This document shows, in pieces, positions 26,043-34,071 of a stretch of 64,000 nucleotides of DNA. The position numbers were made by a program, and so were the translations under genes. Origin of the DNA: JAJDNS01 sp963578825 (GTDB lineage Bacteria > Acidobacteriota > Vicinamibacteria > Fen-336); contig CAUZDW010000014.1 in the NCBI GenBank assembly GCA_963578825.1, positions 1-64,000 of the forward strand. Direction: 5' to 3'. Each line of letters starts with the position of its first letter. Position 1 is the stretch's first letter. The notes under the pieces were generated by a model. The model ran no database searches. It was given only the letters and a program-made list of their open reading frames with translations, and had not been told where the DNA came from.

Positions 26043-28756
26043 GCCGAAAGAACGAGGCCCCCGGCCGCCGCGTGTTTCTGCGGCGCTTTGGCGCCTCGGT
26101 CGCGGCGTCCGTCGCCGTGCCCGCCGCGGCGCGAGGCAGCGCGGTCCCCTCGGCGGCTGCTCCCACCGAACCCCGGGCACCCCTGCCGGGCGCGTCGATC
26201 GAAGGGCGGCCGCTCGTCCGCCTGGCTCAGGAGGGCTGGCCGCAGCCGGAGCTCGGGACCCCCGTCGACCTCTCGCCCGCCCGCTGGATCTGGCTGCCCT
26301 CGGAGCGCACCCTGGCGAACACCTTCGTCCTGTTCCGGCGGGAGATCGAAGTGGTCGGCCAGCCGGTCTCGGCTCGGGGCTGGGTCTCCGCGGACAGCCG
26401 GTATCGACTGTGGGTGAACGGTCGTCGGGTGCAATGGGGCCCGGCACCGTGCGACCCGCGCCGGCTCGAAGTCGACCCGGTCGACATCACGTCCCTCCTC
26501 GTGCCGGGCGCGAATGCGATTGCGGCCGAGGTCTTGTTCTACGGACACGGCGAAGGCACGTGGCCCGCAGGCAAGCCCGGCTTCCTCTTCGCCCTCCAGG
26601 TCGAAGAGGCAGACGGCGGCGTCCAGCAGATCGTTTCGGACGAGCGTTGGCAGGTCCTCCTCGACCGCGCCCACGCTCCGGGTGGGCACAAGCGCTGGTA
26701 TCTCCGTGCCCTGCAGGAGGAGCACGACGCCCGTCGCCGACCCGACGGCTGGAACGAGGCCGGATTCACGCCGAATCAGGACTGGATGAGTCCGTTGGTC
26801 CTCGGGGGCGGTGCCGACCATCCCGCCGCAGCCGGCCCGTACCACGAGTACCTCACCGACGGAGGAGCCGAGGCGTCGACGTCCGCTCTCGTCGTGCGCG
26901 AGGTGCCCCTCGTGCGGGAGACCGCCCGCCCGGTGCTGCGTCTGCTGGAGTCGGGGCGCATTCGCTGGCGGCGGGACCCGGATGACTGGTTCCAGTTCCG
27001 CATCCCGAACTCCTTCGAGCTGGTGGACGGATCGGTGGCCTTCCCCTCGGGCGACGGCGCGTGGACGCTGGACCCGGCTCGGGGCGAGGGCGTGTGGGCG
27101 CTCTTCGAGCTCCCGGAGCAGATGGTGGGCTTCCCGTTCTTCACGATCGAGGCCCCCGAGGGCACGATCGTCGAGGCCATGGTCCAGGAGTCCCACTCCG
27201 AGGACAACCCGCCCTGGCTCGACACCCACTTCTACAGCTGGTCGCGATTCGTGTGCCGCGAGGGCGAGAACCGCTTCGAGCTGTTCGATTACGAATCGCT
27301 CCGCTTTCTCCAGATCCACATCCGCGAGGCCACCGGCTCCGTGGACGTGCGCGACGTGGGGGTTCGCCGGCGGAGCTACGACTGGCCCCGGCCGCCCCAC
27401 TTCCACTGCGACGAGCCGAAGCTCCAGCGGCTCTTCGAGGCGTCGTTCAACACCCTTGTGAACGCTGCCCAGGAGACGATCGTTGACGGGATGGGCCGGG
27501 AGCGGCAGCAGTACAGCGGCGACGTGGCCCACATGCTCCACGCCACGCGCCTCGTGTGCGGGGACTGGGACCTGGCTCGGCGCTTCCAGCACACCTACGC
27601 CCTCGGGCAGACCCACGAGGGGTACTTCCTCGACTGCTGGCCGGCCTGGGACCGCCTCAACCGGATTGCGCAGCGGGAGTTCGGCGCCACACGGTGGGGA
27701 CCCCTACTGGATCACGGTGTCAGCTTCATCCACGACGTCTGGCGACACCACGAGGAGACGAGCGAGATCGACATCGCGAAGGAGCTGTACCCGCAACTTG
27801 CCCGCTTCGCCCGGTACCTCCTCGACAACCTGGACAAGGACAAGCTCTTGCCCGTCGAAGGCTGGGGCGTCCCCACGGTCTGGATGGACGGCACCGCGTG
27901 CTTCCTCCAGCAACGCCACAAGCAGTGCGCGTTCAACCTCTTCACAGCCGGTGTTCTCCGGCGCGCCCTCGTCCCCCTGGCCGAGCTGGCCGGCGAGACC
28001 CGGGACGCCCGTCGGTTCCGCACGGCTGCCGACGCCCTCGTGACGGCCACCGTCAGGCATTTCTGGAGCACGAAGCGCGGGCTCTTCGTCTCCAATCTCC
28101 CGTGGCTCACCGAAGAGGGTGGGGGAGTGCGCCTCGACGACCGCTCGCTGGCGACGGCGCTCCTCTTCGGGCAGTGCCCTCGGGGGAAGACGGAGGACGT
28201 CGTCGCCATGCTGGCCGAGCCCTCCGCGGAGCTCGGCCTCTCCTTCCCGGCCAACGCGCACTGGCGTTTTCAGGCCCTGGCCCGCTACGGCCGGATCGAC
28301 GTCGTCCTGCGCGAGCTGCGCTACCTCTGGGCGGCCCTGCCCTCCGTCCTCGAGAACAACACGATCGCCGAGCAGTGGGAGCACCGCCCTGACACGACCG
28401 ACCAGTGGAGCCACGCGGCGGTCTCGCCCCTCTTCCTGCTCTTCATGGACATCGCGGGCATCCGCCCCGGCGAACCGGGCTTTCGTAAGGTGATCGTGCG
28501 CCCGCAGCTCGGCGACCTGCCCGCCCTGGAGTTGACGCTGCACACCGGGCTTGGCCCCATCGGTTTCCAGTCCCAGCCCGAGGGCGCAGGCCACCGCGTC
28601 TGGCTCACGCTCCCCCCCGACTGCCAGGGCGAGCTGCGGCTGCCGTTGGACGCCCCGACCGAGCTGAAACGGCTCGGGGTCATCCGCTCGCTCGGCCTGT
28701 CGCGCTACGCGCTCCCGTCGGGGGAGACGGTCGTCTTCGACGTGCCGGGCGCCTGA
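26039..28756 (+). CDS. Tat-exported alpha-L-rhamnosidase-like protein (GH78-like)
   Basis: Protein of 905 residues from a GTG that overlaps the previous stop. It has a Tat leader (RRVFLRRFGASVAAS). The N-terminal jelly-roll region (about 80-210: ARWIWLPSE, NTFVLFRREIEV, YRLWVNGRRVQWGP) matches the carbohydrate-binding part of bacterial rhamnosidases. The C-terminal half is an (alpha/alpha)6-barrel with DGMGRERQQYSGD, SEIDIAKELYPQLARF and NTIAEQWEHRP, where acidic residues of the GH78 type lie. It would cleave terminal L-rhamnose from glycans or glycosides outside the cytoplasm, feeding rhamnulokinase. A related unsaturated-glycan or glucoamylase-like activity is possible. Confidence 0.82.
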   Translation: MSRKNEAPGRRVFLRRFGASVAASVAVPAAARGSAVPSAAAPTEPRAPLPGASIEGRPLVRLAQEGWPQPELGTPVDLSPARWIWLPSERTLANTFVLFRREIEVVGQPVSARGWVSADSRYRLWVNGRRVQWGPAPCDPRRLEVDPVDITSLLVPGANAIAAEVLFYGHGEGTWPAGKPGFLFALQVEEADGGVQQIVSDERWQVLLDRAHAPGGHKRWYLRALQEEHDARRRPDGWNEAGFTPNQDWMSPLVLGGGADHPAAAGPYHEYLTDGGAEASTSALVVREVPLVRETARPVLRLLESGRIRWRRDPDDWFQFRIPNSFELVDGSVAFPSGDGAWTLDPARGEGVWALFELPEQMVGFPFFTIEAPEGTIVEAMVQESHSEDNPPWLDTHFYSWSRFVCREGENRFELFDYESLRFLQIHIREATGSVDVRDVGVRRRSYDWPRPPHFHCDEPKLQRLFEASFNTLVNAAQETIVDGMGRERQQYSGDVAHMLHATRLVCGDWDLARRFQHTYALGQTHEGYFLDCWPAWDRLNRIAQREFGATRWGPLLDHGVSFIHDVWRHHEETSEIDIAKELYPQLARFARYLLDNLDKDKLLPVEGWGVPTVWMDGTACFLQQRHKQCAFNLFTAGVLRRALVPLAELAGETRDARRFRTAADALVTATVRHFWSTKRGLFVSNLPWLTEEGGGVRLDDRSLATALLFGQCPRGKTEDVVAMLAEPSAELGLSFPANAHWRFQALARYGRIDVVLRELRYLWAALPSVLENNTIAEQWEHRPDTTDQWSHAAVSPLFLLFMDIAGIRPGEPGFRKVIVRPQLGDLPALELTLHTGLGPIGFQSQPEGAGHRVWLTLPPDCQGELRLPLDAPTELKRLGVIRSLGLSRYALPSGETVVFDVPGA

Positions 28757-28766
28757 GGAGGTTCCC

Positions 28767-30023
28767 ATGAGACTGTCCCGTCGTTCTCTGCTGGCCGGAG
28801 CCGCCGTCGGTGCACCTTTCGTCGCGAGTCGCCGCCAAGCCGGCGCGGACGTCCCGACGCCAATGGACGAGGAACTGCAGAGGATCGTCGCCGAGCCCGC
28901 TCTCCGCCTCGAGCGGCTTCGTCAGCCGGTCATCCTCGAGTCCCTCGAGCTCCTGAAGAACGGCGAGGAAATCCTCGTTCGAGCTCGGGCGAAGGACGGG
29001 GCCGAGGCGCTCAGCGTGACGAACTCGTGGTGGCTGCACGACACGTACCCCATCTTCCTGAACCGGCTCGTGCCCTTTCTCGTCGGGAAGGACGTTCGGA
29101 GTATCGAGAGCGACCTCGAGGAGGTCCTACGGGAGGAGATCACCTACAAGATGCAGGGCCTCGCCCTCTGGGTCAGTGTGGCCGCGGCGGAGATGGCCCT
29201 TCTGGATCTCCTCGGGCGGGTCTCGGGGCAGTCGATCGGAGAGTTGTTTGGCGGCGTGAAGCGGCGCGACATCCCCGTGTACCGGGCCAGCGGCAACCGC
29301 GGGAACGCACCGGCCGAGGAGATCGAGTTCCTGCGGAAGCTCGTCGCCGAGACCGGGGCAAGCGCCGTCAAGATCCGCCTCGGCAGCGAGCTGGGTCGGA
29401 ACAAAGACTCCGCTCCCGGCCGCACGGACGCCCTCATCCCCGCCGTGAGGAAAGCCTTCGGCGATGGGATGACTCTTTACGCCGACGCCAACAGCTCCTA
29501 CGACGCGGAGCACGCGATCCCCGTCGGGCGCCTGCTCGAGGCACACGGCTACGCGTTCTACGAGGAGCCCTGCCGCTTCGACGATCTCTGGGAGACGAAG
29601 CGGGTGGCCGACGCTCTCGACATCCCGGTGGCCGGTGGCGAGCAGGAGTTCAGCCAGCGCCGCTTCCGGTGGACGATCCTGAACCGCGGCGTCGACGTGG
29701 TCCAGCCCGACCTGCACTACTACGGCGGCTACATCCGCGCCACGCGAGTGGCCCGGATGGCAGACGCCGCCGGCCTGACCTGCACCCCCCACATGTCCGG
29801 ATGGGGCCTGGGTTACCTCAATGCCCTCCACTTCGTCTCGTTCATTCCCAACCCGGCGCCGCACCTGGAGTTCAAGGGCTTGAGCTCCATTCCGTTCCAG
29901 TGCGACACCTCTCCGCTGACCTGCGTGAACGGCATCATGAGGGTGCCCTCGGGGCCGGGGTTCGGAATCGATCTCGATCCGGGCTGGGTGAACAAGGCCC
30001 GTCCCGTCCGGTCGGGTGCGTGA
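28767..30023 (+). CDS. Tat-exported enolase-superfamily enzyme (mandelate racemase/muconate cycloisomerase type)
   Basis: Predicted 418 residues, 10 bp after the rhamnosidase-like gene and preceded by GAGGAGG. The leader RLSRRSLLAGAAVGAPFVAS is Tat-type, unusual for this normally cytoplasmic superfamily. Catalytic features are visible: Lys202-x-Arg204 (VKIRLGS), metal ligands Asp240 (YADANSS), Glu266/Glu267 (YEEPCR) and Glu292 (GGEQE), and His342 in PHMSGWG as the second base. This suits an acid-sugar dehydratase or epimerase. Position after rhaB and the rhamnosidase suggests a rhamnonate-type substrate, but the specificity is inference. Confidence 0.85.
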   Translation: MRLSRRSLLAGAAVGAPFVASRRQAGADVPTPMDEELQRIVAEPALRLERLRQPVILESLELLKNGEEILVRARAKDGAEALSVTNSWWLHDTYPIFLNRLVPFLVGKDVRSIESDLEEVLREEITYKMQGLALWVSVAAAEMALLDLLGRVSGQSIGELFGGVKRRDIPVYRASGNRGNAPAEEIEFLRKLVAETGASAVKIRLGSELGRNKDSAPGRTDALIPAVRKAFGDGMTLYADANSSYDAEHAIPVGRLLEAHGYAFYEEPCRFDDLWETKRVADALDIPVAGGEQEFSQRRFRWTILNRGVDVVQPDLHYYGGYIRATRVARMADAAGLTCTPHMSGWGLGYLNALHFVSFIPNPAPHLEFKGLSSIPFQCDTSPLTCVNGIMRVPSGPGFGIDLDPGWVNKARPVRSGA

Positions 30024-30167
30024 TCCTGCTGGAAAGGTCCTCCGGGTCGCGCGCCTGGGCTGAGACGCTGCTCAGACCGCGGGCACGACGTCGGTCCGGG
30101 TGAAATCGTCCCCCTTATCCACTTCTTGCAGGCGCGCCACCACGACTGACCTGGACGCCCTTTCCCC

Positions 30168-30187
30168 AACTCTGTCCGGACAGAGTT
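30168..30187. repeat. 20-bp perfect palindrome in the gap between convergent genes
   Basis: AACTCTGTCC is followed immediately by its exact complement GGACAGAGTT, with no loop. It sits in the 252-bp gap after the enolase-superfamily gene and before the end of the convergent haem A synthase gene. A loopless palindrome is more like an operator or a cruciform site than a terminator. Nothing else was recognised in this gap. Confidence 0.6.
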
Positions 30188-30275
30188 TCCACAGCCTCGG
30201 TTGGATCAGAGGCTTGAAGCTCGAGAACTGGAGGGCGTGAGGAGGTTCCTCTCGAGCGTCGCTTGATGCCCAGTC

Positions 30276-31232
30276 TCAAGCGGTGACGTCCTGAGGCTGA
30301 TCTGGAGCGACCACCCGTGCGGCCAGCGCCAGGGCCCGCGTGGCGAGCAGCACGAGTGCGATCCAGAGAGTTTCGGCCAGCAGCAGGTGCACGATCTGCA
30401 TCCAGACGGGGGCCAGGAGGACGACGTTCAGGAGCCCCACCCCGAGCTGCAAGGCCGCGAGCGCGGCGACCGTCCAGGCCCAGCGCCTGGAAACCGGCTC
30501 GGCGGTCGACCGGAGCACCCGCGCTCCCGCGAAGGCGACCACCAGGGTTCCGGCGATCGCCAGCATGGGATGCAGGACCCGGAGCCGCACCAGGACGCTC
30601 GCGGTGGGCGAGAGGTCCTGGGCCAGCGCGCCGAGGAGTGATTGCGCAGGATAGAGGGTGTCGCCGAGGGCGGCGATGGCGCCGCTTACCCCCACCAGCA
30701 ACAGCCCCACGAACGCGACCCCGAACACCCAGCCGTCCCGACGCAGGGCGTCCCTTCGGAGCGGGGCGTCGGTGCCGCACCACTGCGCGGTGAGGGAGAG
30801 TGCAGCCAGCAGGAGGAACGTGTTCACGAGGTGCACGGCCATGAACAGGGCCCGCGCGACCGACTCGTTCTCGCCCACGAGGTGGAGGAGCACGAGGCCG
30901 GCACCCACCGCGGCCTCGGTGAGGATCAAGACGACCGACGCGACGGCCGCGCGGCGGGCCGGGTGGCCCTTTGTCCGCTCGCGAAAGACCCAGACAGCGA
31001 GCGCAAACACCATGAGGAGCGCGACGCCGCTCGTGAGGCGGTGCGTGAACTCGATCAGGGTCTCGACTGCTGGCGCCCGCGGCAGCACCTCGCCGTTGCA
31101 CAGCGGCCAGTGGGCCCCGCAGCCTGCGCCGGACCCGGTGGCGCGGACGAAGGCGCCCCAGAGGATGACGAGCATGTTCCAGGCGAGCGTGAGCCACGCG
31201 AAGCGGGGGAGTCGGGTCCTGGTGGCGTTCAT
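30276..31232 (-). CDS. ctaA: Haem A synthase (CtaA/COX15)
   Basis: Integral membrane protein of 318 residues with about eight helices and the COX15/CtaA signature. The first extracytoplasmic loop has the redox Cys pair CGAHWPLC preceded by WGAFVRATGSGAGC; haem-ligand histidines lie in EFTHRLTSG, HLVNTF, LHPMLAIAG and IVHLLLAE. The enzyme oxidises haem O to haem A for aa3-type cytochrome oxidase, so the organism respires aerobically. An ATG start at 31232 is preceded by AAGGAGCAC. No oxidase subunits are nearby. Confidence 0.93.
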   Translation of the reverse strand: MNATRTRLPRFAWLTLAWNMLVILWGAFVRATGSGAGCGAHWPLCNGEVLPRAPAVETLIEFTHRLTSGVALLMVFALAVWVFRERTKGHPARRAAVASVVLILTEAAVGAGLVLLHLVGENESVARALFMAVHLVNTFLLLAALSLTAQWCGTDAPLRRDALRRDGWVFGVAFVGLLLVGVSGAIAALGDTLYPAQSLLGALAQDLSPTASVLVRLRVLHPMLAIAGTLVVAFAGARVLRSTAEPVSRRWAWTVAALAALQLGVGLLNVVLLAPVWMQIVHLLLAETLWIALVLLATRALALAARVVAPDQPQDVTA

Positions 31233-31346
31233 GTGCTCCTTCCGGGGGTCACGGCCGGGCCGGCGGGCGGCGGCGTTCGCGCAAGCTTATCCCCGTGCGG
31301 GGATGTGTCAATGGCGCGTTGCCGAACCCGACGCATCAGGGCGAGG

Positions 31347-31436
31347 CGACACGTCGTTCCCCCTGGGGACACCTCATCCTCCAGGCGGACAGCTCATTCC
31401 CCATACGGACACCTCATCTCCCATGCGGACAGCTTC
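31347..31436. repeat. Tandem array of 20-bp units resembling an IS21-family terminus
   Basis: Four and a half copies of a 20-bp unit, consensus about GGACA(C/G)CTCATyCCCCATrC, begin at 31347, 31367, 31387, 31407 and 31427, exactly 20 bp apart. IS21-family elements carry short multiple repeats at their ends. The sequence here (TGTCCG/GATGAG-type words on the minus strand) is of that style, but no IstA/IstB genes exist in the window. I read it as a possible solo end left by a lost element. Confidence 0.5.
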
Positions 31437-31504
31437 TGGCCTGGGTTGCGTCGAGGCCTGGACGGCGGTCGGGGGATGCTACAGTCTCGGCGTTCGAGGC
31501 CGAT

Positions 31505-31856
31505 GTGGCGAGCACGTGTGCGCACCATCCGGAACGGCCGGCCCACGCCCTGTGCATGTCCTGCTGGCCGCCATTGCCGACGGTGCCACCGGAGCCGGCC
31601 TTGCCGTCTTCACGGTCCTGCCCTTCGTTGCCCTGCTGGTCCTGCGGTTCGCCTTGCGCGTCGACGTCGTCACGGTCCGCGGTCGCGGATTCGGATCCCG
31701 TTCTGGTTTCGGAAGGCGCGGGCTCGGGAAGTCTTCGGGCTCGTGACGCGCGTGGCGCGGGAGCACCAGGAACGCCGGGCCCGGGCGCTCGGGAGGCCCC
31801 CGACCGCGGGCGCCCCGCCCCCTCCGACCGGCCCACCACCCGAGCCGACCCCTTAG
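31505..31856 (+). pseudogene. Disrupted small protein: N-terminal zinc-binding motif plus membrane helix
   Basis: Three successive frames give a coherent small protein. Frame one reads TCAHHPERPAHALCMSC, a zinc-finger-like Cys/His cluster. Frame two reads LLAAIADGATGAGLAVFTVLPF and VALLVLRFALRVDVVTVRG, one or two membrane helices. Frame three reads IRIPFWFRKAREVFGLV-like sequence and a Pro-rich tail to the TAG at 31854. Two single-base shifts would be needed. Unnamed soil-bacterial proteins with this order exist to my recollection, but I cannot name the family. With the 20-bp array, this is all that I can identify in the 728-bp stretch between ctaA and the acetoin operon. Confidence 0.35.
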
Positions 31857-31960
31857 GCGCCTCGTCTCCCCTCCTCGCCGGGTCGGGATGCCGAAGAGAT
31901 CGTCCTTGCGCTTCCGAGCTGGCGGGAACAGAATTGGATCTCTAGCTGAGAGGTAGGAAA

Positions 31961-32968
31961 ATGGCCATGACGACTCAAGCCCAAACGACGTCACCGCCTG
32001 GACTGCAGCTCCCACGCGAGGAGCTCGCGCGCGCGTACAAGATGATGTGCGACATCCGAGAATTCGAGGTTCACCTGCACGACGAGTTCGCGGCGGGGAA
32101 CATCCCGGGCTTCGTTCATCTCTACGCCGGAGAGGAGGCGTCGGCGGTCGGGTTCATGATGCACTTGAAGGACGTGGACCGCATCGCCAGCACCCACCGG
32201 GGCCATGGACATTGCATCGCCAAGGGCTGCGACATCAAGGGAATGATGAAGGAGATCTTCGGACGTGCGGACGGCCTTTGTGGTGGCAAGGGAGGGTCGA
32301 TGCACATCGCGGATCTGGACAAGGGCATGATGGGCGCCAACGGCATCGTCGGCGGAGGCCCGCCGCTCATCTGCGGCGCGGCGTTGAGCGCCAAGACCCT
32401 GAAGACGGACGGCGTCGCGATCGCTTTCGTGGGAGACGGCGGCTCGAATCAGGGAACCACCCTCGAGTCCTACAACCTCGCTAGGGTCTGGAATCTGCCC
32501 GCGGTGTTCGTCGTCGAGGACAACGGCTACGCGCAGTCCACCGCGAGCACATGGTCCGTGGGCGGCAGCCAGGTGAAGCGCGCCGAGGGCTTCGGCATGC
32601 CCGGACGCAAAGTGGACGGCCACGACTTCTTCGACGTCTACGACGCGGCGGAGGAGGCGATCACTAGAGCGCGCAACGGTGAAGGTCCGAGCCTGGTGCA
32701 CGTCGAGATCTACCGGTACTACGGCCACTTCGAAGGTGACGCGACGACCTACCGCGGTCCGAACGAAGCGGAGAAGGTCGAGGCGGAGAAAGACTGCCTC
32801 ATGATGTTCCGCAGGCGGGTGAGCGAGGAAGGGCTGCTGGATCCCGCGCAGCTCGACGAGATCGAGCAGGAATCCAGGCGGCTCATCGACCAGGCGGTCG
32901 CGGAGGCGAAGGCGGCACCGCCGCCGAGCGAAAAGGATCTGCTGACCGACGTCTACGTCAGCTACTGA
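31961..32968 (+). CDS. acoA: Acetoin dehydrogenase E1 alpha subunit (TPP-dependent)
   Basis: Protein of 335 residues in the dehydrogenase E1 alpha family. The thiamine-diphosphate motif GDGGSNQG...N is intact, with GFVHLYAGEEASAVG, THRGHGHCIAKG and GGKGGSMHIADLD before it. Together with E1 beta it decarboxylates acetoin (or another 2-oxo compound) and passes the acetyl unit to lipoyl-E2. The small size and the AcoC-type E2 next door favour acetoin dehydrogenase over pyruvate dehydrogenase. ATG at 31961 follows AGAGGTAGG. The next gene starts 12 bp after its stop. Confidence 0.88.
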   Translation: MAMTTQAQTTSPPGLQLPREELARAYKMMCDIREFEVHLHDEFAAGNIPGFVHLYAGEEASAVGFMMHLKDVDRIASTHRGHGHCIAKGCDIKGMMKEIFGRADGLCGGKGGSMHIADLDKGMMGANGIVGGGPPLICGAALSAKTLKTDGVAIAFVGDGGSNQGTTLESYNLARVWNLPAVFVVEDNGYAQSTASTWSVGGSQVKRAEGFGMPGRKVDGHDFFDVYDAAEEAITRARNGEGPSLVHVEIYRYYGHFEGDATTYRGPNEAEKVEAEKDCLMMFRRRVSEEGLLDPAQLDEIEQESRRLIDQAVAEAKAAPPPSEKDLLTDVYVSY

Positions 32969-32980
32969 GGGATCGCAACC

Positions 32981-33991
32981 ATGTCGATGAAATCATACCG
33001 ACAGGCGATCAACGAGGCGCTGGCCCAGGAGATGCGCCGAGACCCGACCGTCGTCTTCATGGGCGAGGACAACGTGGGCGGCATGGGCGCAGCCGGCGAA
33101 GACGACCCCTGGGGCGGCGTGCTGGGCGTCACCAAGAATCTCGTGCAGGAGTTCGGCCGCGAGCGCTGCCTCGATACACCGATCAGCGAGAGCGCGTTCA
33201 TCGGCGCCGCGGTCGGGGCCGCCGCCACCGGGCTTCGCCCGGTCGCCGAGCTGATGTTCGTGGACTTCATGGGCGTGTGCTTCGATCAGATCTTCAACCA
33301 GGCGGCGAAGTTCCGTTACATGTTCGGCGGCCACGCGGTCACGCCGGTCGTCATCCGCACCATGTACGGAGCTGGCCTTCGCGCCGCGAGCCAGCACAGC
33401 CAGTGCCTGTATCCGTTGTTCACCCACATACCGGGCCTCAAGGTGGTGATGCCGTCTTCGCCGTACGAGGCCAAGGGACTCCTCACCCAGGCCATCCGTG
33501 ACGACGATCCCGTCATCTTCTTCGAGCACAAGCTCCTCTACGACGACAAGGAGGAGGTGCCCGACGACCCGTACACGATTCCCTTCGGGGAGGCCAACCT
33601 GACTCGGGAAGGAGATGACGTGACCATCGTGACCCTGGGACGGATGGTGAAGTTCGCCAACGAGGTCACCGACAAGCTCGAAGGCGACGACATCGCCTGT
33701 ACGGTCGTGGACCTGAGAACCACCTCGCCTCTCGACGAGGACACGATCCTCGAGAGTGTTCAGGAGACCGGGCGCCTGGTCGTGGTCGACGAGGCCAATC
33801 CCCGGTGCAGCATCGCTACCGACATCTCCGCGCTCGTTGCGGAGAAGGCCTTCAGCGCGCTGAAGGCGCCGATCAAGATGGTGACCGCGCCGCACACGCC
33901 ACCGCCGTTCGCAGCGGAGCTCGAGGATCTCTACATCCCCGGTCCGGCGAAGATCGAAGCGGCGGTGCGGGATGTGGCCGCCTTCTCCTGA
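32981..33991 (+). CDS. acoB: Acetoin dehydrogenase E1 beta subunit
   Basis: Protein of 336 residues, the transketolase-like E1 beta subunit. It has VFMGEDNVGG, the DTPISESAFIGAAVGAA segment, FMGVCFDQIFNQAAKFRYM and a C-terminal domain with LRTTSPLDEDTILESVQETG and TAPHTPPPF. It forms the alpha2-beta2 E1 with the upstream gene product. A TGAGGGATCGCAACC leader separates the two genes by 12 bp. Confidence 0.9.
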   Translation: MSMKSYRQAINEALAQEMRRDPTVVFMGEDNVGGMGAAGEDDPWGGVLGVTKNLVQEFGRERCLDTPISESAFIGAAVGAAATGLRPVAELMFVDFMGVCFDQIFNQAAKFRYMFGGHAVTPVVIRTMYGAGLRAASQHSQCLYPLFTHIPGLKVVMPSSPYEAKGLLTQAIRDDDPVIFFEHKLLYDDKEEVPDDPYTIPFGEANLTREGDDVTIVTLGRMVKFANEVTDKLEGDDIACTVVDLRTTSPLDEDTILESVQETGRLVVVDEANPRCSIATDISALVAEKAFSALKAPIKMVTAPHTPPPFAAELEDLYIPGPAKIEAAVRDVAAFS

Positions 33992-34071
33992 AGTGTCGTC
34001 ACCGAATCTCGATCTGCTCGGCAGGCTAGCGGGGCGTCTCGCCGGCCTCTGCATACGCAAGTGGCGACGCC

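Noticed and set aside
31347..31436. CRISPR array
   Set aside because: The units are contiguous 20-bp tandem repeats with no unique spacers, and no cas genes are present.
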